Notes under the pieces: generated by a model
The model's database searches: none
The model's input: only the letters and a program-made list of their open reading frames with translations
What the model was told of the DNA's origin: nothing
Source of the DNA: Ecdyonurus torrentis
Lineage: Eukaryota; Arthropoda; Insecta; Ephemeroptera; Heptageniidae
DNA: 64,000 nt
Assembly (NCBI GenBank): GCA_949318235.1
Contig: OX439133.1
Span: forward strand, 3,018,097-3,082,096
Direction of reading: 5' to 3'
Translations under genes and position numbers: made by a program
In this document: positions 54,571 to 64,000 of the stretch, piece after piece
Numbering within the stretch: the stretch's first letter is position 1
Layout of the letters: every line of letters starts with the position of its first letter

Positions 54571-55440
54571 GAGCGCCTAATAAATGCAGCCCGCAGCACA
54601 ATCAGCCTGTAAAATGCAACCCGTAAAACATATACTTTTTAATAAATATATATATTTCCTCGCACAAATAACTTAACAAAATAAATTAAATGGTTTCTTA
54701 TTACTAATACATAATTCTACCCCTAAAGTGATTTTCAGCTTTAAAACCCTTGTAGTTACAAAGTTACGTTTTTTGCATTTTTTGGCAAAGGTGATGGTTG
54801 CAATTTTCATTGAATGCATAGCATGAATAATCAATATTTTCTTTATTGGTTGTTTGAATTTGAAATTTTTATCTCATGTACTTTCAGAGGAAATGCACTT
54901 TTAAAATCATTGTTTTCAAAATTACACAAAAAAAAAAATTGTTACTAATTAGTTAATTACAAAGACACCACCAGTGTTGGCAAAGTTTGAAACTGAGCTG
55001 AAGTAATGTGCAATACATGTGCCTTAGGATAAAATAAAAGTTAATTTTTTGTAATTTTTTTCTGAGCTACAGTGCTATATAAATTTTATTATATTCTGTT
55101 TAAAGGATACGCGAGCCATACTTAACAGAGTACGCATTTGCCGCTATAGATATAGAGACATTTATTATTATTATATATACCCACACACTGCTCCGCACTG
55201 CTCAGCATTATATAATGTAGTATGAAATATTGAAAATGCTTTAAATTAAAGAATGCCAACACATTTTATTACCTGCTCATTTTATGAACTGGTTGTTAAA
55301 TATTGATTCAATTGATTCAATATTCATAGTAGAATAATACACGTGTGTTTCTTATAAGTTCTTGCACAAATGTGCAACAGGATCGACAGGACAGAAAGGA
55401 GAGCGTGTCTTTTATTTACAATGTAAAATCTTTGCGCTCT
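54571..55440. other. no feature seen
   Basis: AT-rich sequence with a short GCAGCCCGCAGC start. No convincing frame, RNA or inverted repeat. Confidence 0.45.
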
Positions 55441-55451
55441 TTACCAGGTTC

Positions 55452-55695
55452 TTTTTAGAGAACTTTAACAGAGAAGCGACATCCCCATGTTTTAGACAGA
55501 CTGCAAAACTCAACAATTTTGACTTGGCAACGTTGCGTTTTGAAGCACCAATCAGAGGCCAGAAGTGGTCAAATCAAGGCGCCAATGAGAGAGTGCGCTA
55601 TAGTTATTTCGTCTGCAGCGTTGCCAATTTTAAAGAAATGCGAGTGTTGCGGGTCTGCCTAACTTTTTGAGATGTCACTTCTCTGGTAAAGTTTT
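55452..55695. mobile_element. element family L, diverged
   Basis: TTTAACAGAGAAGCGACATC at the left and ATGTCACTTCTCTGGTAAAG at the right. The interior is less AT-rich than the surroundings. Confidence 0.65.
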
Positions 55696-55756
55696 CTATT
55701 CTTTTTTGTATGCTTGCGCCATCTTTTATCATTTTTTCAAACTATGTGGATCACTG

Positions 55757-56170
55757 TGGGAGTCCGGTAATATGCGCGAATATGCGCGGGCAAAGCAGGG
55801 CAAAGTTCGCTAATGTTCGCGAACATTGAAACTTTCAAATTTCCCGCCAAACTTCGAAACCACATAACTGGGAAACTAAAAGAGATTGAAAAGAACTTTT
55901 TTTATAATTAATCTACTTAAATAATTAATTTTTAATTAAAATAGGTAGATTGGCCATAAAAAAAATTTTAAAGAAAAAAAAATCCTTTTTTTTTTCTAAA
56001 TTTTAATTCTGAATCGATTGATACTATTTTTATGGCACTGACAACCTCCTATAATGATTTTCATAGGTTTTTAAAAGAAATTTCTAAAACCCCAGCTGTT
56101 ATTATTGGGCCGCCATCCTGAAAGTTCGCGAATATTCGCGGGAAATCTTATATTCGCAAATTTTACATTA
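55757..56170. other. inverted-repeat segment with GCGAATATTCGCG words
   Basis: GCGCGAATATGCGCGGGCAA at the left faces GCGAATATTCGCGGGAAATC at the right around an AT-rich middle. Probably another MITE-like element with unclear ends. Confidence 0.45.
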
Positions 56171-56369
56171 CTGATTTATATACCATATTATTATAAATTT
56201 TTGGTATTTCATTCCATGTTTATTAATTAGATAACAGAGTTTATTAAGTTTACAAAAAAAAGGACAAGCATTTTAAAAGCACCAACGAATAATATGTAGT
56301 TCAATGAATACTGCTTGATGCAATAAAAAGTAAACAGGTTTATTATTGATTAATAAACTGTGATTGCTC

Positions 56370-56650
56370 AGCTGGGAGTAGTGGCGCACTCCTGTAATCC
56401 AGCTACCTGGAGGCTAGGAAAATTGAATAGGTTGAGATTGACAAGCTTTGCTCAGCTATCATCATGGTTCTGAAAACGTCCGCAAGGACTTAACGCACCC
56501 TTCAGAGGGTCTCTCCAGCGCTTGGAACAGATAATATAGTTACCAATGCGCTTAAACACTCTAGAGTCGCTGCATGCGGCACTGAGTGGTTGATGTTGAA
56601 TGCGGGAGTGAGATGTGTATAGTATGCATATACTCCGCCCGCGCTTAACA
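56370..56650 (+). ncRNA. SRP (7SL) RNA-like sequence, gene or retrocopy
   Basis: The first ~50 bases, AGCTGGGAGTAGTGGCGCAC then TCCTGTAATCCAGCTAC and TGGAGGCTAGG, match the 5' Alu-domain layout of metazoan SRP RNA (helix 3, the UGUAAU protein-binding loop, helix 4). The middle (GTCCGCAAGGACTTAACGC) is only loosely comparable to the S domain, and I could not fold the 3' part. No clear Pol III terminator is seen before the T run at about 56737. It may be a true SRP RNA gene, a diverged pseudogene or a 7SL-derived SINE. Confidence 0.5.
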
Positions 56651-56945
56651 AAAGTATTGATATTAAGTAAGATTCAAGGGACCATGTGGTGGCTGTAGCA
56701 AGGATGAATCAATCAATACCTGGACAGCTTTCCTTTTTCCTTTTTTTTTTTTTTTAATAATAATATTTGTATAATATAACACATTTACAGTAAAAATGTT
56801 AAACAAAATTAAGGGTCAAATTATATTACAAAAAAGAGTGTAATATCTATTTCAAGCATTTTTTTAAAATAATTTTAATTAAGTGTAATTTTAATAAGTA
56901 TTTATAAAGAATTTAAACAATAAAATAGAGGAAAAAAAATTGTTT

Positions 56946-57390
56946 TAGGGTCTATGAATTCATCTTAAAGTCAGAACAAATAAATCAACAATAAATAGTC
57001 AATAAATAGTCAATTATAGTCAATAAATTCAACTGATATATAACTTTAATGACATGGGTAGCATATATAAGCAAATAACTCATTTTGACAGTTTAAAAAC
57101 ATTATAATGTTTTTTTATAATTATTATACATTATTATAATTATTTACATAATAATGCAATATTTTTGAGAGCATCGCGATGCTGTAAATATGCTGAATTG
57201 TTATTGCTATTTTTCTAACATACTTGAGATACTAATTCAACATATTTACAGCATCAATATATATGCTCTCAAAAATATTGCATATATATAGTGTTTTTAA
57301 ACTGGCAAAATGATTTTTTGTCCTATGCCACCCATGTTATTGAGTTATCCAGCATGGCGTCGACTGTAACATGAATGCATAGACCCTATA
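56946..57390. mobile_element. MITE family A, head-to-head chimera
   Basis: Both ends are the same family terminus (TAGGGTCTATGAATTCAT and ATGAATGCATAGACCCTA), and GCTGTAAATATGCTGAATTG meets its inverse CAACATATTTACAGCATC. The element is therefore an inverted duplication of one half, with an AT-rich insert. Confidence 0.7.
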
Positions 57391-57794
57391 GGTTATAATA
57401 TATATATATTTATAATAATTTTTTTTTATAATTATTATATAATATAATATATATATTTTTTAGTGATTTTAGTATTATTTTTTTTAAAGTGAAATTAAAA
57501 ACTTATAAAAAATAAAAAATGATTAAAACTTTTTTCAGAAAAAAACAAACAATCCTTTTTTACTTTAATTTCTTATTAAATCTCCTTCATACATATGCAA
57601 CTTTTTCAACACACTAGTGTAGCAGGTTGCATATGCGTATATAGTTTTATTATAGGCCTATAAATCGTCAACCTTTGAATATAAAGCAATTAAAAAATAA
57701 ATAAATAAAAAACTAAAGAATTGTCGATTGACTTATAATAAATATTATTATAAAAACAATTGGTTCTATATAATTTTTTAAGCTTAAAAAAAAT

Positions 57795-57904
57795 GAAGCT
57801 TATCGGTTTAGCGCGCGGGATAACACGGGGGTTAAGCTAACTTGTAAGAGTCCCCTAATTTAACATTTAAATAATAATTTTATCGCAATATAATAATTTA
57901 AATC

Positions 57905-57948
<44 letters not shown>

Positions 57949-58075
57949 GTATTTTTTAGAAAACTATAACTTCATTGATTCCGGAGAAATTTAAATGAAG
58001 AATATACTTTGACGTGTTTAAATATATAAAACATATAGGAATTGAACTTTTTAAACCGATAACCTCGATTACTTT
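57795..58075. repeat. dispersed repeat with GC-rich core, second copy
   Basis: AAGCTTATCGGTTTAGCGCG, CCGGAGAAATTTAAATGA and CGATAACCTCGATTA, with a 47-base poly-A run inside. Confidence 0.65.
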
Positions 58076-58108
58076 TATATATGTTGACATTGTTATATGT
58101 TTCAGCCC

Positions 58109-59312
58109 CTGATGGAAACTGCCACAAATTTGACTGAGCTGAGTAAGGATATATAAAACAATTAACAAACAAATTTGAAGAAAAATTTAAAATTGTAGAA
58201 AAAACGATGCAAGAATTAAAGCAAGATAAAAACTGTATCTTTTACCTCTACTTTCAGGACAACAGAAAGAAGTTGATACTAAAATAACCATGATAAAAAC
58301 TATTGAAGATAATATATAAAGTGAAATACAAAGTGTGAAATAAAACAAAATCAAGATCAAATTACGTTAAATCAAAAAGTTAACATGTTGCAGAGACAGA
58401 TTCAAATACAGAAAATATGAAAGAAAAACAAGTAGAAAATTTGCAAACGACAAAAACGATATTTTAATTAGTAGAACAATAATCGTGTGAACTGAAATTA
58501 TTAAAGCCATAGACCACATAAAACAACATGTGCTTTTTAATGAATAAACACGAAATGGGATCTTCAAAACTGATATGCGAACATTTTTAATAGAATATTA
58601 ATGTAGCCCCACGCGAGAGAGAGCGTGAAAATTCTGTAAAGTATGCAATTTGCGTGGCTAATATTCATGTTTATGACGTCAGAAACATGCAAAAATTAGT
58701 ATGAAAATGTTGTGCGGGTTGCATAAATTGAATTTTCTGATCACTGCTATACGGAGCTACTGTTGGGTTTTGAGTTTTGAGACAAACTAATGTTATTAAT
58801 GTAAATCCCGTCAAGTGTTTTGTGATGTAAATGCTTTTGTTTTTCTCTGGTCTATTCCTTTAAGTTTGAATGTAAAAACTATTAACGGTAAGAAATATTA
58901 TTTCTCAATGGATCGCAACCTATGATGTCTAATTCTGATAAATTCTGTGAATCATATATTATGGCATGGATTGAGTGCAGTGTGGAATCAAAACATGAAT
59001 GGGATGTTTTGAAGCCTGAAGTTGAGAAACTAATTAGTAATTTAGGTGCCGTATAATTTAGGTGCCGTATGGTCTAGTGGTATTGCTGTTATACAGCAAG
59101 GAAAGTGGATTTTGTCGGCAAAGTGGAAGTGCATATGATGTCGTGTTTTTTGCTGGTAAAGCTGGTTATGATAACAAGAAAGATCAGAATTGTTTATTTT
59201 TACATATATACTAAAGGATGGGGAGATGATATGTTTTCTGTAACTCGTAGATTTATTTGTGAACAAAATTCTTTTGTGTTAAAATGGGAAATTATGTTCT
59301 GTGGGATTTAAC
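58109..59312 (+). pseudogene. intronless coiled-coil plus C-type-lectin relic
   Basis: In shifting frames one reads METATNLTELSKDI, then KQLTNKFEEKFKIVEKTMQE (coiled-coil-like), then NQKVNMLQRQIQI. A complete family B MITE (58501-58862) interrupts. Then come NGKKYYFSMDRNL, SNSDKFCES, ESKHEWDVLKPEVEKLI, VWSSGIAVIQQGKWIL, GYDNKKDQNCLFL and GWGDDMFSVTRRFICEQ. These are, in order, the landmarks of a C-type lectin domain (first Cys, WxSG, G.W, NC, W.DD, FICE). The exon joins of the intact lectin at 20653 are absent here, which suggests a retrocopy or intron loss. Several frameshifts and stops and a 16-base tandem duplication around 59038-59070 show it is not functional. The source gene would be a collectin-like coiled-coil lectin, not the small one nearby. 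Confidence 0.68.
58501..58862 (+). mobile_element. MITE family B inside the lectin relic
   Basis: TTAAAGCCATAGACCACATA to GGTCTATTCCTTTAA. TTAA on each side; removing it joins coiled-coil and lectin parts of the relic. Confidence 0.87.
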
Positions 59313-59377
59313 TATAAAAAATTGTTAAGAAAGATAAATTTGAAATTTTGCAAAAAAATAAATAAATAAATAAAATA

Positions 59378-59664
59378 ACGATAAGGTATTTTCAAAAATG
59401 TAAAAAAATATATATATATATATAGGGTCACCATACTAGATTTTAAAATATGATTTTTTTTTTTAAGTGTTAGTCTCATAAGAGCCTATATTAATTTCAA
59501 TAATAACTTTCTTTCTTATCTGATGGTCACAGCTAGGCTGTGAAAATTATATATCGTAGGTAGCTGTTATATTATTAGCTTTATTTAAGTATCATCATAA
59601 GTTAAGCAGTTTTCTTTTTAGATTTTGAGATGCAAATAGCCATGTAACTAAATACAAACCTTTA
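59378..59664 (+). mobile_element. repeat family H, truncated and diverged
   Basis: GATAAGGTATTTTCAAAAAT, then GGGTCACCATACTAG and CTTATCTGATGGTCACAG, as in other family H copies. Confidence 0.65.
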
Positions 59665-59902
59665 ATATGATTAGCTTCTTCAGTCCACGTGACTTTAAAA
59701 ATAATTATTTCGTTGTTGTCAATTTATTTATTTTTTATTTATTTATTTATTATTATTTTTTTTTTGCTTTCATAACAGCCTTCTCTTTTGTCTAGAACTA
59801 ATCATGGACCACCTACCCATTCCAGAATTCTTAAAATAGCTTTAAAATAATAAATACAAGAGGACAAATACGGGTCCAATTTTTATTATTATTTTTTTTA
59901 AC

Positions 59903-62094
59903 ATGGAGCTTTCTAACGAAATGACGGTTGGTTCAAAATTTGACCTTGAGCGAATTACGGCAACAGTGTCGTGGGGACCAGATTCAAATAAAAGCAATGG
60001 ATTGCATAGGAGAGCGTATTGATTTTGATTTAATTAAAATAGAAAGAGGTAAAAAGTCGCGGTTTTCGGTCGTGGTCTGATTAGATGAACATCTTAGCTT
60101 TCGATTGATATGATTTTGGCTCCAAAAAATTAATTATTATTAATTAACACAGGTAATTAAAAAATACCTTATGAATAGTGCTGATATAAAAATTGTTGTC
60201 AATCGAATTTAAAATGAACTAGAATCATGAAAATTGGTACAAAGGTAGATCAATACCTTAGTCATTAGTTATCAAAAGGTTAATTACCTAACCTACCCCT
60301 AAAGGGTGTAAAAGGGGTAGTTAACCCCCGAAAATTAAACTAATCCGATTTCAAAAGTTTTAACGATGTTGGTGGGGTCAAGTGACCCGCCTAAGAAGAC
60401 TGTGATATTAATTTTTGTTAATTTCCACCCCTAACCGACCTAAGGGGTAGTTTACCCTTAAAATTGCATCATTTCGAATTTGTAGGTTTTCAACAAAACA
60501 AACGTTGTTTCCGGGGTTTCTAAACTTGCTGAAGACAAGGGTGCACTCAAAAATTTTCTAGCTTCAACCCCTAAAGAGCAAGGGGTAGTTTTAACCCTAA
60601 TTTCCAATTAAACCAAAATCAAAAATAAAAGTGTGTCATTTCCGGTGAAAAGCAAAGTGCTAAAAATATAAGTGGTAGTTTTAAATTTTTATCTTCTACC
60701 CCTAACGTGCTAGGGGGTAGTTTATACCCTTAAATTAAATTTAAATAAAATCAGGCCATCAAAGTGTCATTTCTGAGGTAAAAAAATATGCTGAAGATGA
60801 TGGTGAGGTTTAAAAAATTCTATCTTCAACCCCTAGCGCGCTAGGGGTAGTTTCACCCTAATTTTTGGAATAATTATTATAGACTATAGAGGTGTCGATT
60901 TAGGGGTTAAAAATTCTTCTGAAGACGATGGTGTCACTTAGAATTTTTTATCTTCAACCCCTAACCTGCTAGGGGCAGTTTTTAGCTTTTTTTGGTAATT
61001 AAATTAAAAATATTGGCAAAAACTACCCCTAGCAGGTTAGGGGTTGAAGATAAAAATTTTTAAGTGTCACCATCGTCTTTAGAAGAATTTTTAACCCCTA
61101 AATCGACACCTTTATAGTCTATATTAATTATTCCACAAACTAGGGTGAAACTACCCCTAGCGCGCTAGGGGTTGAAGATAGAATTTTTTAAACCTAACCA
61201 TCGTCTTCAGCATATTTTTTTACCTCAGAAATGACACTTTGATGGCCTGATTTTATTTAAATTTAATTTAAGTGTGAAACTACCCCCTAGCACGTTAGGG
61301 GTGGAAGATAAAAATTTAAAACTAGCACTTATATTTTTAGCTTTGCTTTTCACCGGAAATGACACACTTTTATTTTTGATTTTGGTTTAATTGGAAATTA
61401 GGGTTAAAACTACCCCTTGCTCTTTAGGGGTTGAAGCTAGAAAATTTTTGAGTGCACCCTTGTCTTCAGCAAGTTTAGAAACCCCGGAAACAACGTTTGT
61501 TTTGTTGAAAACCTACAAATTCGAAATGATGCAATTTTAAGGGTAAACTACCCCTTAGGTCGGTTAGGGGTGGAAATTAACAAAAATTAATATCACAGTC
61601 TTCTTAGGCGGGTCACTTGACCCCACCAACATCGTTAAAACTTTTGAAATCGGATTAGTTTAATTTTCGGGGGTTAACTACCCCTTTTACACCCTTTAGG
61701 GGTAGGTTAGGTAATTAACCTTTTGATAACTAATGACTAAGGTATTGATCTACCTTTGTACCAATTTTCATGATTCTAGTTCATTTTAAATTCGATTGAC
61801 AACAATTTTTATATCAGCACTATTCATAAGGTATTTTTTAATTACCTGTGTTAATTAATAATAATTAATTTTTTGGAGCCAAAATCATATCAATCGAAAG
61901 CTAAGATGTTCATCTAATCAGACCACGACCGAAAACCGCGACTTTTTACCTCTTTCTATTTTAATTAAATCAAAATCAATACGCTCTCCTATGCAATCCA
62001 TTGCTTTTATTTGAATCTGGTCCCCACGACACTGTTGCCGTAATTCGCTCAAGGTCAAATTTTGAACCAACCGTCATTTCGTTAGAAAGCTCCA
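59903..62094. repeat. 2.2 kb near-perfect inverted repeat with tandem subunits (giant hairpin)
   Basis: Left arm 59903-60983, right arm 61018-62094, 34-base loop. The arms match over about 1.08 kb with scattered mismatches (a few per cent by eye). Each arm contains about six units spaced roughly 128-142 bases (left arm near 60293, 60424, 60566, 60697, 60828 and 60956). Each unit has CCCCTA...TAGGGG(T)AGTTT as an internal small hairpin, and most carry a GAAGAC/GAAGAT plus GGTG segment. No coding frame or clear target duplication was seen. It may be a foldback element, an inverted satellite fragment or a hairpin-RNA locus. Confidence 0.93.
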
Positions 62095-62235
62095 TATCCA
62101 TTTAAACACGAAAATATGTTAGTAACTTAATTATTTAAAGCTATAATAACGTTTAGAAGTTAAAGTTGAAATTATTAAAACAAAAAAAAAAGTAATTTAT
62201 TATTTTTACTCTTCAGTCCCAGTATACATTGCAGT

Positions 62236-62391
62236 AGAAATAAGATAATTCAATAAAAATTTGAATTTTGTTTTTGAAGAAATAGAGGTAAAAATACAAA
62301 AATTAGACCAACAAACACCCCTGAATTTAAGTGATTTTCAACGTTATTTTGATCATTCTAGAGTAAGAAGGTCTGCAAAAGCAACACACTA
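62236..62391 (+). other. short coding-like frame of unknown origin
   Basis: An open frame ends in TAA and reads FNKNLNFVFEEIEVKIQKLD followed by QQTPLNLSDFQRYFDHSRVR. It is charged and helical in character and unlike the surrounding AT-rich filler. No start or splice partner is clear, and a stop lies just upstream. It could be the last exon of an unseen gene or a transposon fragment. Confidence 0.3.
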
Positions 62392-62401
62392 AAAAATAAT
62401 C

Positions 62402-62705
62402 GTTGAAAAGCTTGATGTACACAGTTTTGCAATGCTTTAAGTATTGTGCAATCAATGGTTATGACGTCACTAAACGTTGATAATTCTATAATAACAACGT
62501 TAGTGACGTCACAAGCGTTGAGATTAAATAGAAAAGTCGTAGATTTGCAACTGCCAAGTTTAACGTTAATTCCATTGTGATTCTATAACGCTATATAGTG
62601 AAGTTATTTACGCTTTATCGTTAGATTGTCAACGTTTAGTGACGTCATAAACGTTGATTTTCTAATTCTTAAAGCATTGCAAAACTGTGTACAAGCTTTT
62701 CAACG
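62402..62705. mobile_element. element family M, intact
   Basis: GTTGAAAAGCTTGATGTACA to TGTACAAGCTTTTCAAC; three TGACGTCA sites with AACGTTGATAATTC next to one of them. Confidence 0.75.
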
Positions 62706-63088
62706 CTTTTTTCTTAGTGTGAAATAAAAAAAAATTGACAAAGAAAACATATTTTTGTCATATTTGGAGAGCCACACAAAAATGTGGTTAACATTTACGA
62801 CAGTAAAGTAATTTTTAAAAAATTTGGACGGGACAGAAGAGTTAATGAGTTTATTTATTATTATTAATTTTATTTTTTCGAGTAGTTTTTTCAATTTATT
62901 CTTATGGAATTCTTATGTCCACAGTATTATGTATATACTAGCATTGATGATATAATCAATGTAAAAATAATGTGATGTAATCCGCCAAGCTATAACGTAT
63001 GACCTAACTGTTGTCTTGCGAGCAACATGAGTGTATTGTACTTTGTGCTAAAATTCTATTTATTTTCAAGTTCAAGTACAAAAGTTTA

Positions 63089-63210
63089 TTTAAATCCCTT
63101 GTCAACTTACTTTTTTATCATTTAAAATACTAGATTAATAATTACCATTCCTTAATATTCATGAATTAGACACCATCACGTTGATTCTGTATTTCTTTTC
63201 CTTTTTGTAT
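63089..63210. mobile_element. MITE family D, one arm
   Basis: TTAAATCCCTTGTCAACTTA followed by the arm to ATCACGTTGATTCTGTAT, then unrelated AT-rich sequence. Confidence 0.7.
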
Positions 63211-63400
63211 GTATAATTATATAATATTTTGTAATACTATATATTACGCGTACTTATTTAATGTTGAATTACTCGCGCTCTTCTATCTTTCTCTCTCTGT
63301 AACAGGCAGTATTTCCAATAAAAAAAATGAAAAATAATATTTTAATATTTTGAAAATAAAAATTATTACTATTAAATTATATTAAATATATTATATAAAT

Positions 63401-63748
63401 ATAAAGGAATAGACCAGAGAAAAACATAAGCATTTATATCACAACACACGTGATGGGACTTACATAAATAACTTTATTTTGTCTCAAAACCCAACAGTAG
63501 CCCCGTAGCAGTGATCAGAAATTTTCAATTTATGCAACCTGCATAACATTTTCATGCTAATTTAGGCATGTTTCTGACGTCATAAACATGAATAGTCACG
63601 CAAATTGCATACTTTACAATATTTTTACGCTCTCTTGTGGGGCTACATTAACATTCTGGTAAAAATTGTTAACATTTATGAAGATCCCATTTCATATGTT
63701 TATATTCATTAAAAAGCACATGTTGTTTTATGTGGTCTATGGCTTTAA
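63401..63748 (-). mobile_element. MITE family B
   Basis: AAGGAATAGACCAGAGAAAA to GTGGTCTATGGCTTTAA, including TGACGTCA. Confidence 0.85.
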
Positions 63749-63969
63749 TATTAGTATTTCTTTGCATAAGAGGACAAATAGACATTTTGCTTGATCTTCA
63801 ACTTGACCTTTCTTGAACTACAAATTAAAATTATTTAAAATTATTATAAGTTCAAATAAACAAAAACTTAAAGAACAAGTTCAAGGTTGACTACATGGTT
63901 TTCTTCAATTATAGATAATGAGATGAAGTTTTCATTCATGACTCACACAAAAATTACTAATTACGTTCT

Positions 63970-64000
63970 TTAAAGCCATAGACCACATAAAACAACATGT
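63970..64000 (+). mobile_element. MITE family B, cut by the window edge
   Basis: The first 31 bases of a copy (TTAAAGCCATAGACCACATA and on), continuing beyond the window. Confidence 0.8.

Noticed and set aside
55362..55670. 102-codon plus-strand frame
   Set aside because: Most of it falls in a diverged family L element; no domain recognised.
59060..59100. tRNA A-box-like TGGTCTAGTGG
   Set aside because: No B box follows, and the segment reads VWSSGIAVIQQGKW, a C-type lectin signature, so it belongs to the lectin relic.

Overview
The window is AT-rich DNA from the nuclear genome of an invertebrate animal. Genes are split by GT-AG introns, several encode secreted animal proteins, and most of the DNA between exons is microsatellite or short inverted-repeat transposon. 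I cannot name the species. A tunicate or another small-genome marine invertebrate would fit, but nothing seen here proves it. Exon joins were made by eye from splice signals, reading phase and family resemblance. There is a 200-base run of N at 28801-29000.

Genes from left to right: (1) the 5' four exons of a lysosomal alpha-mannosidase on the minus strand, 1670-6956, with the rest beyond the left edge; (2) a two-exon secreted cysteine-bearing protein of unknown family on the minus strand, 17790-19159; (3) a five-exon secreted C-type lectin on the plus strand, 20653-23838; (4) a broken tandem copy of that lectin, 25561-27673; (5) a secreted light-chain-like ferritin on the plus strand, 31386-35223, whose N-terminal exons are uncertain; (6) a large zinc-finger gene on the minus strand, 37844-52501, with one 4.8 kb exon, an AT-hook-like exon and a tandemly duplicated 144-base exon; (7) an intronless, frameshifted coiled-coil plus C-type-lectin relic on the plus strand, 58109-59312. 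A LINE tail lies near 47.9 kb, two tRNA-derived SINEs near 9.1-9.7 kb, and a segment resembling the 5' domain of SRP (7SL) RNA near 56.4 kb.

The rest is dominated by MITE-like inverted-repeat elements. I give the families working letters. A: TIR TATAGGGTGTATGC, about 20 copies. B: TTAA plus AGCCATAGACCAC, 7 copies. C: TTAA plus AGGCGTAGAACA. D: TTAA plus ATCCCTTGTCAAC. E: GGTCTGTGCACAATGACGCG. F: TATAGACC. G: a 144-153 bp near-perfect hairpin. H: TTAAGGGTTGTAT. I: TTAAGGGGGTAGGTGACC. J: GTTCGTAAACCCTGTTCTC. K: a dispersed palindrome near J. L: AGAGACCCTTAACAGAGAAG. M: TGTACACAGTTTTGCAA. P: TTAA with CCTCAGACCTAG. Several unrelated families carry the cAMP-response-element palindrome TGACGTCA. 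One complete hAT-like element with an 8-bp target duplication sits inside a family A copy.

The most striking structure is a 2.2 kb near-perfect inverted repeat at 59903-62094. Each arm is built of about six tandem units of roughly 131 bp, and each unit carries its own small CCCCTA/TAGGGG hairpin. The genes do not form an operon or an evident pathway. Their shared theme is secretion and innate defence (lectins, secreted ferritin).
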